Assembly: GCF_932276165.1 (NCBI RefSeq)
Contig: NC_064005.1
Span: 3,410,001-3,474,000 of the forward strand
Source: Plutella xylostella
Taxonomy: Eukaryota; Arthropoda; Insecta; Lepidoptera; Plutellidae
Direction of reading: 5' to 3'
Length of the DNA: 64,000 nt
Shown here one piece after another: positions 43,798 through 53,923 of the stretch. How positions within the stretch are numbered: position 1 is the first letter of the stretch; the number at the start of each line of letters is the position of its first letter. A program made the translations under genes and the position numbers. The notes below the pieces were generated by a model that saw only the letters and a list, made by a program, of their open reading frames with translations, made no database searches and was not told the origin of the DNA.

Positions 43798-46700
43798 TTA
43801 TTTCAGATACATAGTGTAAGCATCCATGCCCACTGTATGCTGAGTGATTTGTTTGGGCAGTGTGGAGTATATCTTCACTGGAAGGTTCCACACCATGGTC
43901 TCTATGGGCACGTTGAGAGGGGCATTCCAGTTGCTGTCTTCAGTGTTGGGGAGAAGCTTCTCATTTGTAGTTACAAACTCAAAGTGGAGACGCCATCTTA
44001 AACTTACTGTAAATGAAAAATATTATTGTTAATTTACTAATACTAATGCAAAGTTGTATGAATGAAGAATCTTTAAACTAAGGTCAACCTTATTTAATTC
44101 TTTATTGCACAAATATAAAAAATTAATGTACAAAAGGAGGGCTTAATGCTTAGAAAAGAGCATAACCTTATGTACCAACCTATCATAAAATAAGAAAATA
44201 TATTATCTAATTATTTACCTTGCTCTGCTTCAAAAGCTGGTGTAATATGCAGGGGTATAGCCAGGATCAGCTGGGAGTGTGTGAGGCCAACAGTGACCTC
44301 ATGGTATCTGGCCACAGTCATAGATCTGCTAGATGTGTCTTTGCTTGTCGGTGTCTTTGTCACTTTTGCTGGAGAGCTGGTGTTTAAAATCTCCTCAGGT
44401 TGTAGTGACACTGATACCTGAAAGTTAATATGAATACCATGACCACTGTTACAAATGAACATTACATACATGCTCAGTTTAAATAACATAGATGAGAAAT
44501 ACCCAACTATACATCATCATCACAACCCATCATGTCCCCACTGCTGCCTGCTGGAGCATGGAGCCCCATTCCAATGAAGGAAGGGTTTTAGGCCTCAGTC
44601 CACCATGTGGGTCTAGTATAGGTTGGTGGACCGCCATTCAACTATACATAGATCATGCTAAATATTATTATGTATATTTTTACCCACCTGCATGCAAGTT
44701 ACAGTCCCAACAGAGAAGTCGAAAGTGCCCACAATATCCTCTCCAAGTTTGTAAGCTGACTTGAAAAGGCAAAACCGACCCACTTTGCCTCGTGTATTTG
44801 TAATCATATACGAGTTGGGACTTCTTCTTGCTGTGAGATTCTGAAATTGAATTAAAGGTTAAAATAACTTAAGGGGATCCCTAAAGCTAAAATGCTAAAG
44901 TCGGCTTGATATACTTGATTAGATTGGAAAAACGGTGGCTTCTATCACATTGATAAAAATATATTTTGTAGCAGAGGGTATACTGAACATGTTAGTTGCT
45001 TATAAATTGGTGCAGGATTATAATAAGTATGTTAAAAAAAATTGCAAACACACCATGTCTTTTGCCATTTTTTGACTTATTATGAAAAAACCCTCGAAAT
45101 CAGAGGGCCCATTTTCATGGAATCTTATATGTATGTGTAGGTAATTAAATTCTTAACAAAGTTACCTTAAAGAGTTGGATTTAATGGACCAGAAGTCAAC
45201 TTTTTTTGCAAAAAACTAATAAATTCCGGTTTAAAAATGATGACACCGTGACAGATTTCAGATTTCTTCAGTCGTCGCCCTGGTGGCGGCCTGTTAGGAG
45301 CGATACCCACGCCATTTTATTTTTTATCAAATATTTCACAAAAACTGATTAAATCAACAAATTATGACTACAAGTATTATTATACATATGCATTTGCTAT
45401 GGAAAGTTAATTTTCTAATCATTTTAGATGCAGAAAAGCCGAAAATTCTTAGAAAACATTTCGCCTTTTCGATTTGTTTACATTTTTTACTATAGAGTTA
45501 CAGATGCATAGATAAAGGTAAACATTGCACATAATGACACTTATTAGATTCTCCGAATAAGAACTATACGGTCAATGCAGTATGCCAAAGCGCGAGCCTG
45601 TTTATATTCTGAGGGGTAATTTATTTTATTTTAACGGTTGTGTATGCTAGGTAAGCTACACAATATACAGGGTGTTGAAAAGTAAGTTCATAATTTGTTT
45701 TATTTGAAACCAAAAACCGTAGTTAATTAAAAATATATATATTTTAAGATGTGGTAGTCTGTACACTACAGGTTGTTAAAAATAAGTAAGTATTTTTAAA
45801 AATTGAAGATCTAAAATTTACATAATTTTTTAAATCTATTTAACAAGCTTTGCAAAAAAGCGGTTAAGTGCGACTGTATCTCGCCATGAAAAAAATGAAA
45901 TGTTTACTGTAGCTATGAATTTTATGCGTTACAAGTGGAATAAAATACCGCATAATATTATGTACAACTATGTAAGAGCCTAGTTTTTAAAAAAAACTCA
46001 TAAGAAAATATTAAATACACAGGTTTTTTAACCCCTGAAGGAAATAGAGGGGTGTTATAAGTTTAAAGTAAGTGAATTTTTTTTTTAAATTAGGGTGATA
46101 GGTAATGTATATTTTTAATGATTTTTTCAAATAGATAAATGTTATACCATTTTTAAATTGCCATAAAATTACCTATAGTTATAGTTATAGAAAAGGGCAG
46201 GGCTACCAGTGCCCATTCGCCACTGCAACCTAAAAGATCTATAAATTATGACTCCCCATGCCGAGTCTCACTCTACAGGCCCAGGTCTTTTATAAACCTG
46301 ATATTACCTATACAGGATGTTGCAAAAAGGGTATACTGTGCCGAAAGGGTTGGACTCAGGGGTTATTCTGAACAAATTTTGTTCTCCAAGTTTTGGAAAT
46401 TCTCGAAAAATAAATTCGGTCTCTATAGTAAAAAGTCACGTGATCGAATAAGTTTCTATGTAAAAGGTTTTGTTACGTGAATTTTCAAAATTGTAGAAGA
46501 AAAGTGGATCAGAATGGCACCTAAATCCACTTTTGGCTAAGCTTTATACCCTTTTTTCAATACCTTGTATAAAATATCGTCAGCGTCACCTTAGATCGTA
46601 ATCATCGTAACTCCTCGTGACCAAATTTTAGAGGAGACAAAAATACTGTTTTATTTGTAGTTCTAGTTGGCATACTACCCACCTAAAGTTTTTTTTAACT

Positions 46701-49541
46701 AGCCTAAAAATGATTTGTTTAGACAGTCTATCTTCCTGTTCAACCGCAGCCTGAGTGCCAGTGACTCAATGACTGAAAGGAGGCTATTAGTGCTCCTAAA
46801 TAAATAAAGCAGGCCAGGTCATACGTGTCTAACAAGTACATTAAGGATGCGAAAAGAGAGGGTTTGTTTTCACTGAAGAAGTTCAGTTGCGGAGTTCCAC
46901 AGCGGTAGGTCTTGGACCCCTCTGCTGTGGAACTTGGCATGCAACGCGGTCCTGCAAATCAAGCTCGCAAACGGCGTTAGCACAGTGCATTTTTCTAATG
47001 TCACACAGGTCGTGAGGTAGGCTGAGAGCCTCCTTCGGGGATGACATCCCAATGATTCATTACGAAAAAATTGCTGCAGCTGTGCTCGCCATGCAGTGCA
47101 TGGGCTACTTCCGAATCTGGGGGGCTGTTGCAAAGGAGTCCGTTGCCTCTATACGGTACGGGTTCCGTGCGATCTATGATCCTTCCGGGAGCACCTGTCT
47201 TGTCAAGTCGAAGAGAATGGCTCGTATTCGACGCAACCTGCAGTACTGGTGGGATTGGTTGGAGGACAGGACAGCAGGAAGCTGCAGCAGCCGTCATGCT
47301 GTGATTCGACGCATAGATGCAAAAAAAAGTTGAAAGTAACTTCATGTTAATAAAATATTAGATCTTAATTTAACAACATAACATTGCAAAAAAAAATTAA
47401 CATTGTTGAGTATGTTATTGTAATTTACTAAAGTAGTAATAAAAACAAAGGCTTATTGCATAGTTTTCGTTCACGTTCGCCTACATCGCACGTTGTATAT
47501 GAGAATAAAGGGTATAGTTACTAAGTTTTCTTGTTTAAAAATCACGGTTTGGGGTTTAGAGGAAAACAAATGGTAAAATGCGGAATACAGTTTTTTTTTT
47601 CGAATAAAGAGGAAAACATGTGAATTCAAAAAACGTTTCTATTGACACCAAAGAGTACTTTTCGCCGAGAAAAGTGGAGTTACAATGTTTGCGATCTAAA
47701 GTGATGATAGAACTAGAACTTATTTTTTCAGTTCACCTGCTGCTGCTGTTGAGTGAAATCGTAATTAGGTAAATGACTCCTTGACATGAAAATAACTTTT
47801 TTTTTATAATCGTTATAACAAAACCGTTTTTTTTAATACAGCAATATTTGTAGGTGTACTTACAGTGAGCAAAAGAGCGCAGCAAGGTGTAAATTTTTTG
47901 GTTTTTAAGAAACAAAAATATTATTTCTATCATATCCCAAATACACATAAGTACTTAAAAAAAAAAAATACACACTCTCGCCTTGTACTAATGTACTCCC
48001 TTGCGGGGGTACTTACATGTTATTATTTTTCTGGTGACCTCCCCATATCCCTTTGCCAGCTACGTAACCTTTTGTGACACCCTGTATATGCAGAGTTCTG
48101 CAAACTACTGTTCTGCTTTTGAAACACCAAAAAAAAACAGGTCGTCTAACTAAAAGGTCACGTGACCAAAAAAAAATTATATGAAGAAGCGTTTTTTTCA
48201 TGAATATAAAAAATTACGTAGGATAAAAGTTTTTCAGAGTGACGCCTGAGTAACGCCCTTTCGGCTAACTATACTTTTTTTATTACACGGGGGCAGAGTT
48301 TAATACAACACCCTGAACTATTAAACTCTGATAATATTTTCGCGATTTTTTTACATTCTGATTTCATTTCCTGGCTTAGAAATAACATCAATAACATGCT
48401 GCACACGTAGGTTTCGGCATAGTATTAAACCCTTTTTGCAACAACCTGTATAAATATCGGCACGGGTACGACTTTATATATATATAATTAATTATTAAAT
48501 ATTAAAAATACTTTCAAATAAAAATAAATATTTTCGTATCACAAAACAATATTACTTACTTAGTATATTTTTAACAAAGTGGCATGTCTTCACTTTAATG
48601 TTTTCGAGTACTATGTTAAAATTTCATGTCATTGTCCGTAGAACGCCCCGCATACCTCAACCCCCCCTCACTAGATTTGACAGATTCTGATTTTCTTCCA
48701 GCTTTAGTGACAGCCTTAATGATAGGGTATCCTATGTATTACTAATATTATTATTTGATAGAAACTCACCTGTAAAACTTGCAAAGCCATAGAAAGTGGA
48801 GTTTCAACTTTTCTTTCTTCAGAAAATGGATTTGTTGGCTGCAACTCCTCAGTAGTTTCATTCCCACAAAGATTGGCCAGGTCCTGCATGTTCACTATAG
48901 GGCTGATTGGTAACACTCTGAAAGGTATTCTCACCATTTTTATGTGAGAGTTCACTTTTTGTGTGGCTATTGTGATTTTGTATGAATATTTGACTGAAGT
49001 GCCACGGTATGATGGTGGGGCCTCTATTGGCAAAGACTCTCTGTACCAGACTGCAAAAGAATAATAAACTTTAATAACTATGTTACTTTATAACTGTGGG
49101 AAACTTATGGAACACAGGTACTTACAGGTTTTCGAATCCCCAAGTGGGATGGTGAGGTCACAAAATAATATTTTTGGTTTTGTATTAAATACTACATCTC
49201 CAATGTCACATGATGTGACTTCTAAGGAGGTGGTCTTCTCGACAGTAGGAGTTTTTTCACCAGAACTGCCTGATGTTGAATAAAAACAATGGATCTGGGC
49301 TGATGCCCAAGCTAGATTCTCTAATATATCACTGCAAAGGAAACAAGTTATTTATTGTTATAATTTTGTATATTTAAGCATATAGCATTATGCGTAAACC
49401 ATCGCTTTAAAATCGTTACCTGTGGCTTTGGGAATTCCTGTGTTCAGGTTGAGTTGTGTGGCTGAAAGTAATGCAACATTCAATAGCTTCGCCAGCGAGG
49501 TACACTGTTCCCGTAGATAATTTGGCTGATAGTTCAATCAT
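43798..49541 (-). CDS. RGP1: RGP1, RAB6A GEF complex partner protein 2
   Basis: Six minus-strand exons: 49420-49541, 49126-49331, 48770-49050, 44688-44840, 44219-44417, 43798-44006; 389 residues, phases consistent. Starts MIELSAKLSTGTVYLAGEAI (vertebrate MIEVVAEL...GEALEC). Hallmarks: ESLPIEAPPSYRGTSVKYSY, GKVGRFCLFKSAYKLGEDIV, VSVSLQPEE, and the terminal SLKWRLHFEFVTTNE. RGP1 pairs with RIC1 as the guanine-nucleotide exchange factor for Rab6 at the Golgi, acting in endosome-to-trans-Golgi traffic; it has an arrestin-like fold. Intron 3 is 3.9 kb and filled with transposon debris. A GC-core element begins 168 bp upstream of the ATG. Confidence 0.94.
44505..44645 (+). repeat. dispersed SINE-like repeat fragment in RGP1 intron 4
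   Basis: CATCATGTCCCCACTGCTGC, CATTCCAATGAAGGAAGGGT and TTTTAGGCCTCAGTCCACCA match a repeat common in Lepidoptera. No head with RNA polymerase III boxes is seen, so this is a partial copy. It nearly fills the intron between exons 5 and 4. Confidence 0.6.
46312..46570. mobile_element. MITE copy related to the one at 40 kb
   Basis: Ends TACAGGATGTTGCAAAAAGG and CCTTTTTTCAATACCTTGTA are inverted and share the GTTGCAAAA start and the GTATACTGTGCCGAAA motif of the 40-kb element. Non-coding; in RGP1 intron 3. Confidence 0.6.
46860..47335 (+). pseudogene. decayed non-LTR reverse transcriptase fragment
   Basis: Read across two frames, the segment shows the RT core GVPQR ... GPLLWNLACNAVLQIKLANG (46885-46985), then a position where YADD/FSDD would be but which now reads FSNV. 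A frame from 47052 to 47333 then has a KIAAAV ... SKRMARIRRNLQ-like thumb region. At least one stop and frameshifts interrupt it. It resembles jockey/R1-type LINE polymerases. Dead copy within RGP1 intron 3. Confidence 0.6.
48075..48455. mobile_element. MITE copy with GTTGCAAAAA ends
   Basis: Begins ACACCCTGTATATGCAGAG and ends TTTTTGCAACAACCTGTATA, with GCACACGTAGGTTTCGGCAT near the right end, as in the 40-kb element. The interior is longer and diverged. Boundaries approximate. Confidence 0.5.
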
Positions 49542-49708
49542 TGTACTATATATCGCTGTATATTTTTAGAGCCAATTACTGTGTATTTAGTTATTTAATT
49601 AATACAGAAAACAACAAAGTTTTATTTTCACATAGATTTTTGAGGAATGTTTCAAAATTTATTTACATTGACAACACAGCAATGTCAGAATTCATAATGC
49701 TCTGTGGT

Positions 49709-50677
49709 GGGAACACCCAAATATTCCGAAAAACTTTTTTCCGAATTTGATAACCCCGAATATGTAATTTACGAAATATTGGAATACCGATTTTTTTTAA
49801 TACCGAATTATAATAATCACGAAAATTATAAGTTCGAATATTATAATCACGAATATTGTTATTACGATTGTTAAATATACGAATGTTAAAAAATACGATT
49901 ACTTTAATATACGAAAAATAAAATACCGATTTATTATAATCACGAAAAAGTCAAATCCCGATCGGAAATATGATAATTCGTAATTTGACAAAAAAACATA
50001 AACGTCTTTAAAACTTTAGAAACAAAACCAAAAGATAGTTGCGACGACGAGCAAAGCGAGGAGGAGCGTGTTAGGTGCACATAGATATCGAAAAACAAAG
50101 CGGAGCGCAGCGAAGCGGAGCGGAGCGTTTCAAATATAGAGCAAAACAATTGCTAGGATTTTAATGGTGTTTAAACTTAAAAACCTTAGGACCTAAACCT
50201 AAAGATAGGTGCGACGACGAGCAAAGCGAGGAGGAGCGTGTTAGGTGCACATAGATATCGAAAAACAAAGCGGAGCGCAGCGAAGCGGAGCGGAGCGTTT
50301 CACATAATATAGCTTAAAAATATTGTTTTTATACGCATTATGCTGCATTATTCATATAACCATTTCTTGTTAACTAAGAAACATTCGGGAATTTGTATTT
50401 TCGGAATATTAAAACTTCGGGATTCGTAATTTTAACAATTCGATATTATAAAAAATCGTACTTTTGAAACATCGAAATAATAATATTCGGAAAATTGACT
50501 TTCGTCATTTTAATAAATGTGTTGTTTGAAATTTCGTTTATAAACTATTCGTGATTTTCGTTATTCGGAAACTTAAAATTCGGGATTGTGAATTAATCGG
50601 AACAATGAAATTCGAAATTTTAAAAATCGTTATTTTCATATTCGTAAAAAAGTAATTCGGAATTATGTAGTGTACCC
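49709..50677. mobile_element. GC-core TIR element, copy 2 (upstream of RGP1)
   Basis: A 969-bp element flanked by a perfect 9-bp repeat CTCTGTGGT (49700-49708, 50678-50686). TIRs of about 32 bp: GGGAACACCCAAATATTCCG and GGGTACACTACATAATTCCG (complement of the right end). The left 300 bp are AT-rich with a degenerate motif ACGAATATTATAATC at roughly 15-20 bp spacing; the right 350 bp carry the complementary type (GGAATATTAAAACTTCGGGA). In the middle are two copies of the GCGACGACGAGCAAAGCGAG ... GCGGAGCGGAGCG core (about 50039-50128 and 50209-50300), 170 bp apart. No transposase frame. Confidence 0.82.
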
Positions 50678-50686
50678 CTCTGTGGT

Positions 50687-51382
50687 ACTTCTATGGATAT
50701 GTTCCATCCTCGGAATAAGTACCTAATACTTTTTCACGCGACACGCACGGCACCGCAATTTTTTTTTTGCATCTCTTTATTTTGTCTTATTATACCTCAT
50801 TTACATTGAGCTGCTGCTCCTCGCGCTGCGGGCGATAAAAACTGCTGCAGCAGGATCGAGAGGAGTGTGTGTTTATACATACTTCCCTACCACTCACTCC
50901 ATTTCAAGTTTCGGCAATGGCAGACGTCGATGATATTCACCAATGAGCTCTGAGCGTCGAACACGAAGCAGAACACGCGCACTGCCGCTCGCGCTGGCGC
51001 GGCCCTTTGACTTCCGCACAAAAAACCGCTATCTCGGGAAGAGCTGGCAGCGCTAGTGGCAACGGCATCAGAAGTATCGCGTGTACATACTCATCCTAAC
51101 CACTTCCTTGCCCGTTTACCTTCTCAACTACGGCTGAATATAAATGCGACATTCCTATTTATATCAGGGAACATACGTTAACGTACGTACCTGCTTCTCT
51201 AACGAGAAGTTTTATTTATACTAATCTTACAGTAAAGTTCTGTGTTCTTGGCATGACACAGAAACATGCTTTTAAATACCTACTGGTTTCCAACACCTCT
51301 AAGCCGTAATTTAGCATAACGAAATGGGAAGGGGTCAGATATCTGCGTAGCAGATTGCACAAAAATATACCGTGAAGCCAAT
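50687..51382. other. intergenic DNA between GC-core element and DIRS
   Basis: About 700 bp with no recognised gene or repeat. Confidence 0.45.
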
Positions 51383-51569
51383 ATTATGTAGTCTGAGCCT
51401 ATCTGAAACCTAGTTAAACATTGTGAGATATGGCGTTTCGACTTTCTCCGTGTTCGGCATCATAAGGGTCACAGTGACAGTTAAATAAAGTCCATTTTTC
51501 TCTCCACCTTTAGTTTGCAAGGTGCGGGTGCCTATATAAATAGAGTGAGTCGCCCGCGCGCCTCAGTTG
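51383..51569 (+). repeat. left inverted terminal repeat of the outer DIRS
   Basis: Starts at the ATTATGTAGTCTGAG extremity and ends at CGCCTCAGTTG, beyond which the two arms diverge. It contains the element's likely promoter. Confidence 0.82.
51532..51568 (+). promoter_or_regulatory. TATA box and initiator in the outer DIRS ITR
   Basis: CTATATAAATAG (51532-51543) lies about 30 bp upstream of an initiator-like CTCAGTTG (51562-51569), the normal RNA polymerase II spacing. An inverted copy in the right ITR points back into the element from the other side. Confidence 0.55.
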
Positions 51570-52609
51570 GTTTTTGATTTTTGAAGTGAACACTTCGGCA
51601 AAATGGCTCAATGTAGCCACGGTTCTCGTCGGCTTCGCTCCCCGACGGGGAAAAATATAATATTGAATTTGCGGAGTCCTCGCTGCCGGGAGCTGTAGCG
51701 TGATGCGGACCAGGCGGCGCGGGGCCTGCCGGCTGCTGCGCACGCAGCCATTGCTGAGGATTTCGCAACGAAGGTTTGAGTTGATAAGCCGTGAGTAAAA
51801 TGCTATTATTAAACTACTAGACCGTTATTTGAAGCTTAATATTGAGATAGGCACTTCCGTTTCCGTCCATTTGTACCTTTGCATCAGTATCATGACGGTC
51901 AAATAGCGTCCATATCCGTTTAACTTCTGTCACCTGTCAGAGGCGAGATGTTACGTCATCGCCACCATTGGATCATTGGCGAAATAATTTCCGTCCGGGC
52001 AACTGTGTTCCAGCTGCGCTCCGTAAAATATTTTTAAAAATAAAATTATAATTAAATTTAAATTCAGAAATAAAATAAATAAGTGTTTTAAAAGTGTTTT
52101 ATACTGTGAAAGTCAGAATTGTGGAGTGAGGTATCAAAGTAAGGTAAAATATTTTGCCTTTATCATGTAAGTACCTACCCTCATTTTATTTTCTGATTTG
52201 CTGTATCGGTAAGAATATTTCGAATTATGCTTCCTTTTAATTATTTATAATAAAATTACACGTTTAAATTCGTAGTTAAAGGAAGCTATAGATCAGCGAT
52301 GTTTATAACCGTTACTGCAACATATTTAAATAAAATTTGCTATTTTACGATGGAGGTTAAATTAAAGCTGTAACAAATAACAGTTGCCTTAAATATACGT
52401 AAATTCATATTTTCTTTCAAATTTTAACGAGATTTTCGTTCGTGAATGTTTTTTATATACTTTTTTCTTGTACAGTAAGAGGCAGATAAACCTGACCCCA
52501 CTCAAAAGCATTGTTACTATGAGAGGGGGGTCAGCTTTCTCTGCACTATATCGTACTATGCTTGTATCAGTTACATCGACTTTTTGTGATTTGAACAGTT
52601 GTTTACAGA

Positions 52610-53923
52610 ATGGATGATACAGAAGCGGGTCGAGTGGAGGCTGTGGCCGGGCCCAGCGGGGTGCGAACCCGGGACCGCAGCAGCAGCAGCAGCAGTAGCA
52701 GCTCGTCCACCTCCTCCACCTCGTCCTCGGGCGAGGGCTCCAAGCGGAAGCGCCGCCGCCACCGCCGTAGGAGGAACAAGCGCGACCGCCGCTTGATACA
52801 AAAGTTATCCAAGGAAGTGGGTGAGCTCAAGAATTTTGTTACGAATAACAACACTGTAAATAATGACCCTAATTCACACGAATGCTTATCGTTGTGTTCA
52901 GATGTCAGTGGTGATATGTACGTTGATTCACCACAGGGTGATGGTCGTAATGATCCTAATGAGAACACTCAGTTTACATTTGATATCGAAACCAAATTAA
53001 AGGAACCAACTATACCAAAGACACCCGATGTATTTTTGAAAATGTTACTGGAGGTACAACGCTTAGAGACTAGTGCATGGTCGGATGTACGGTACGCCGA
53101 TACCCAAAAACTATATAATCATGCTCCAGGTTTCACAGAACTGGAAACAAACGAGGAGGTAAAAACATATGACACCTTACGCCATCTAGCTTATTCGGAT
53201 AAGGCGTATGCAGCTATAACATTCTGCATTCTAAAACAAAAGGAATCGTTGCAAGAAGGCTTTCGCAATCTGTTAGGTTGGGCAAAATCTAGTAACATTA
53301 GTTATGAATCCCTTGAATTAAAAATAGACGAATTGTTTTTAAAGGGCGACTTTCACAAAGTGTCCGCTGACCTTTTGCAACTAGTATGTGGCCACAGAGC
53401 TGAAAGTATTGAAATGCGAAGGGAAGCTATTGTTAGTCAAGCAAAAGATCCTTTAGTTAAAGCCGCATTGAACAAAATACCCCCGTCTTCAACACATTTA
53501 TTTCAAGCAGAATCTTTTACTTCTACCCTTGAAAAAACCGGGGGAGTTCGCAAAGCCTTCTGGCCTTCTGTGTCAGGTGGATCCAATTCTCAAAGCAGGT
53601 CCAATTCTAAAATGAACCGTCACCCCTCGCGGGGGCAAGGCGTTCGAAAAATAGTGTCATCGCGTGGCACTCATAGTGGCTGCTGTCCGACCACTTCTCA
53701 TGCCCAATATCAAAACCCACCCTCGCGGGGTGGATATAATAGCCAACACTACCCTTCTAGGGAACAAAGCCACAATTTTCAAAGATTTCCGAACCCACAT
53801 GGACGAGGAACGTACAACAACCGAGGCTCGCGGCCCGATCGTACTCAAAGGGGATCGAGAAAGCGCCCATACTCATCTTCCCCCCAAAGGGGAAACCCTT
53901 TGCCTAAAAGGCAAAAACAATGA
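52610..53923 (+). CDS. DIRS gag-like protein
   Basis: A frame of 437 residues from ATG 52610. There is a serine block (about residues 24-43) and a very basic block (about 47-64, KRKRRRHRRRRNKRDRR), a mostly helical middle (FAYSDKAYAAITFCILKQKE-like region at about 195-290) and a C-terminal third rich in Arg, Gly, Ser and Gln, suited to nucleic-acid binding. An acceptor-like TTGTTTACAG precedes the ATG by 1 nt, so the leader may be spliced. Its last 260 bp overlap the polymerase frame. Gag proteins of DIRS elements are poorly conserved; assignment is by position and composition. Confidence 0.75.
   Translation: MDDTEAGRVEAVAGPSGVRTRDRSSSSSSSSSSTSSTSSSGEGSKRKRRRHRRRRNKRDRRLIQKLSKEVGELKNFVTNNNTVNNDPNSHECLSLCSDVSGDMYVDSPQGDGRNDPNENTQFTFDIETKLKEPTIPKTPDVFLKMLLEVQRLETSAWSDVRYADTQKLYNHAPGFTELETNEEVKTYDTLRHLAYSDKAYAAITFCILKQKESLQEGFRNLLGWAKSSNISYESLELKIDELFLKGDFHKVSADLLQLVCGHRAESIEMRREAIVSQAKDPLVKAALNKIPPSSTHLFQAESFTSTLEKTGGVRKAFWPSVSGGSNSQSRSNSKMNRHPSRGQGVRKIVSSRGTHSGCCPTTSHAQYQNPPSRGGYNSQHYPSREQSHNFQRFPNPHGRGTYNNRGSRPDRTQRGSRKRPYSSSPQRGNPLPKRQKQ

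Noticed and set aside
46740..47345. Functional gene in RGP1 intron 3
   Set aside because: The segment shows a reverse-transcriptase core with stops, frameshifts and loss of the catalytic Asp pair, so it is a dead LINE piece.
51510..51768. Minus-strand frames in the left DIRS ITR region
   Set aside because: They lie antisense over the ITR promoter and adjoining GC-rich leader, with no domain; regarded as shadows.
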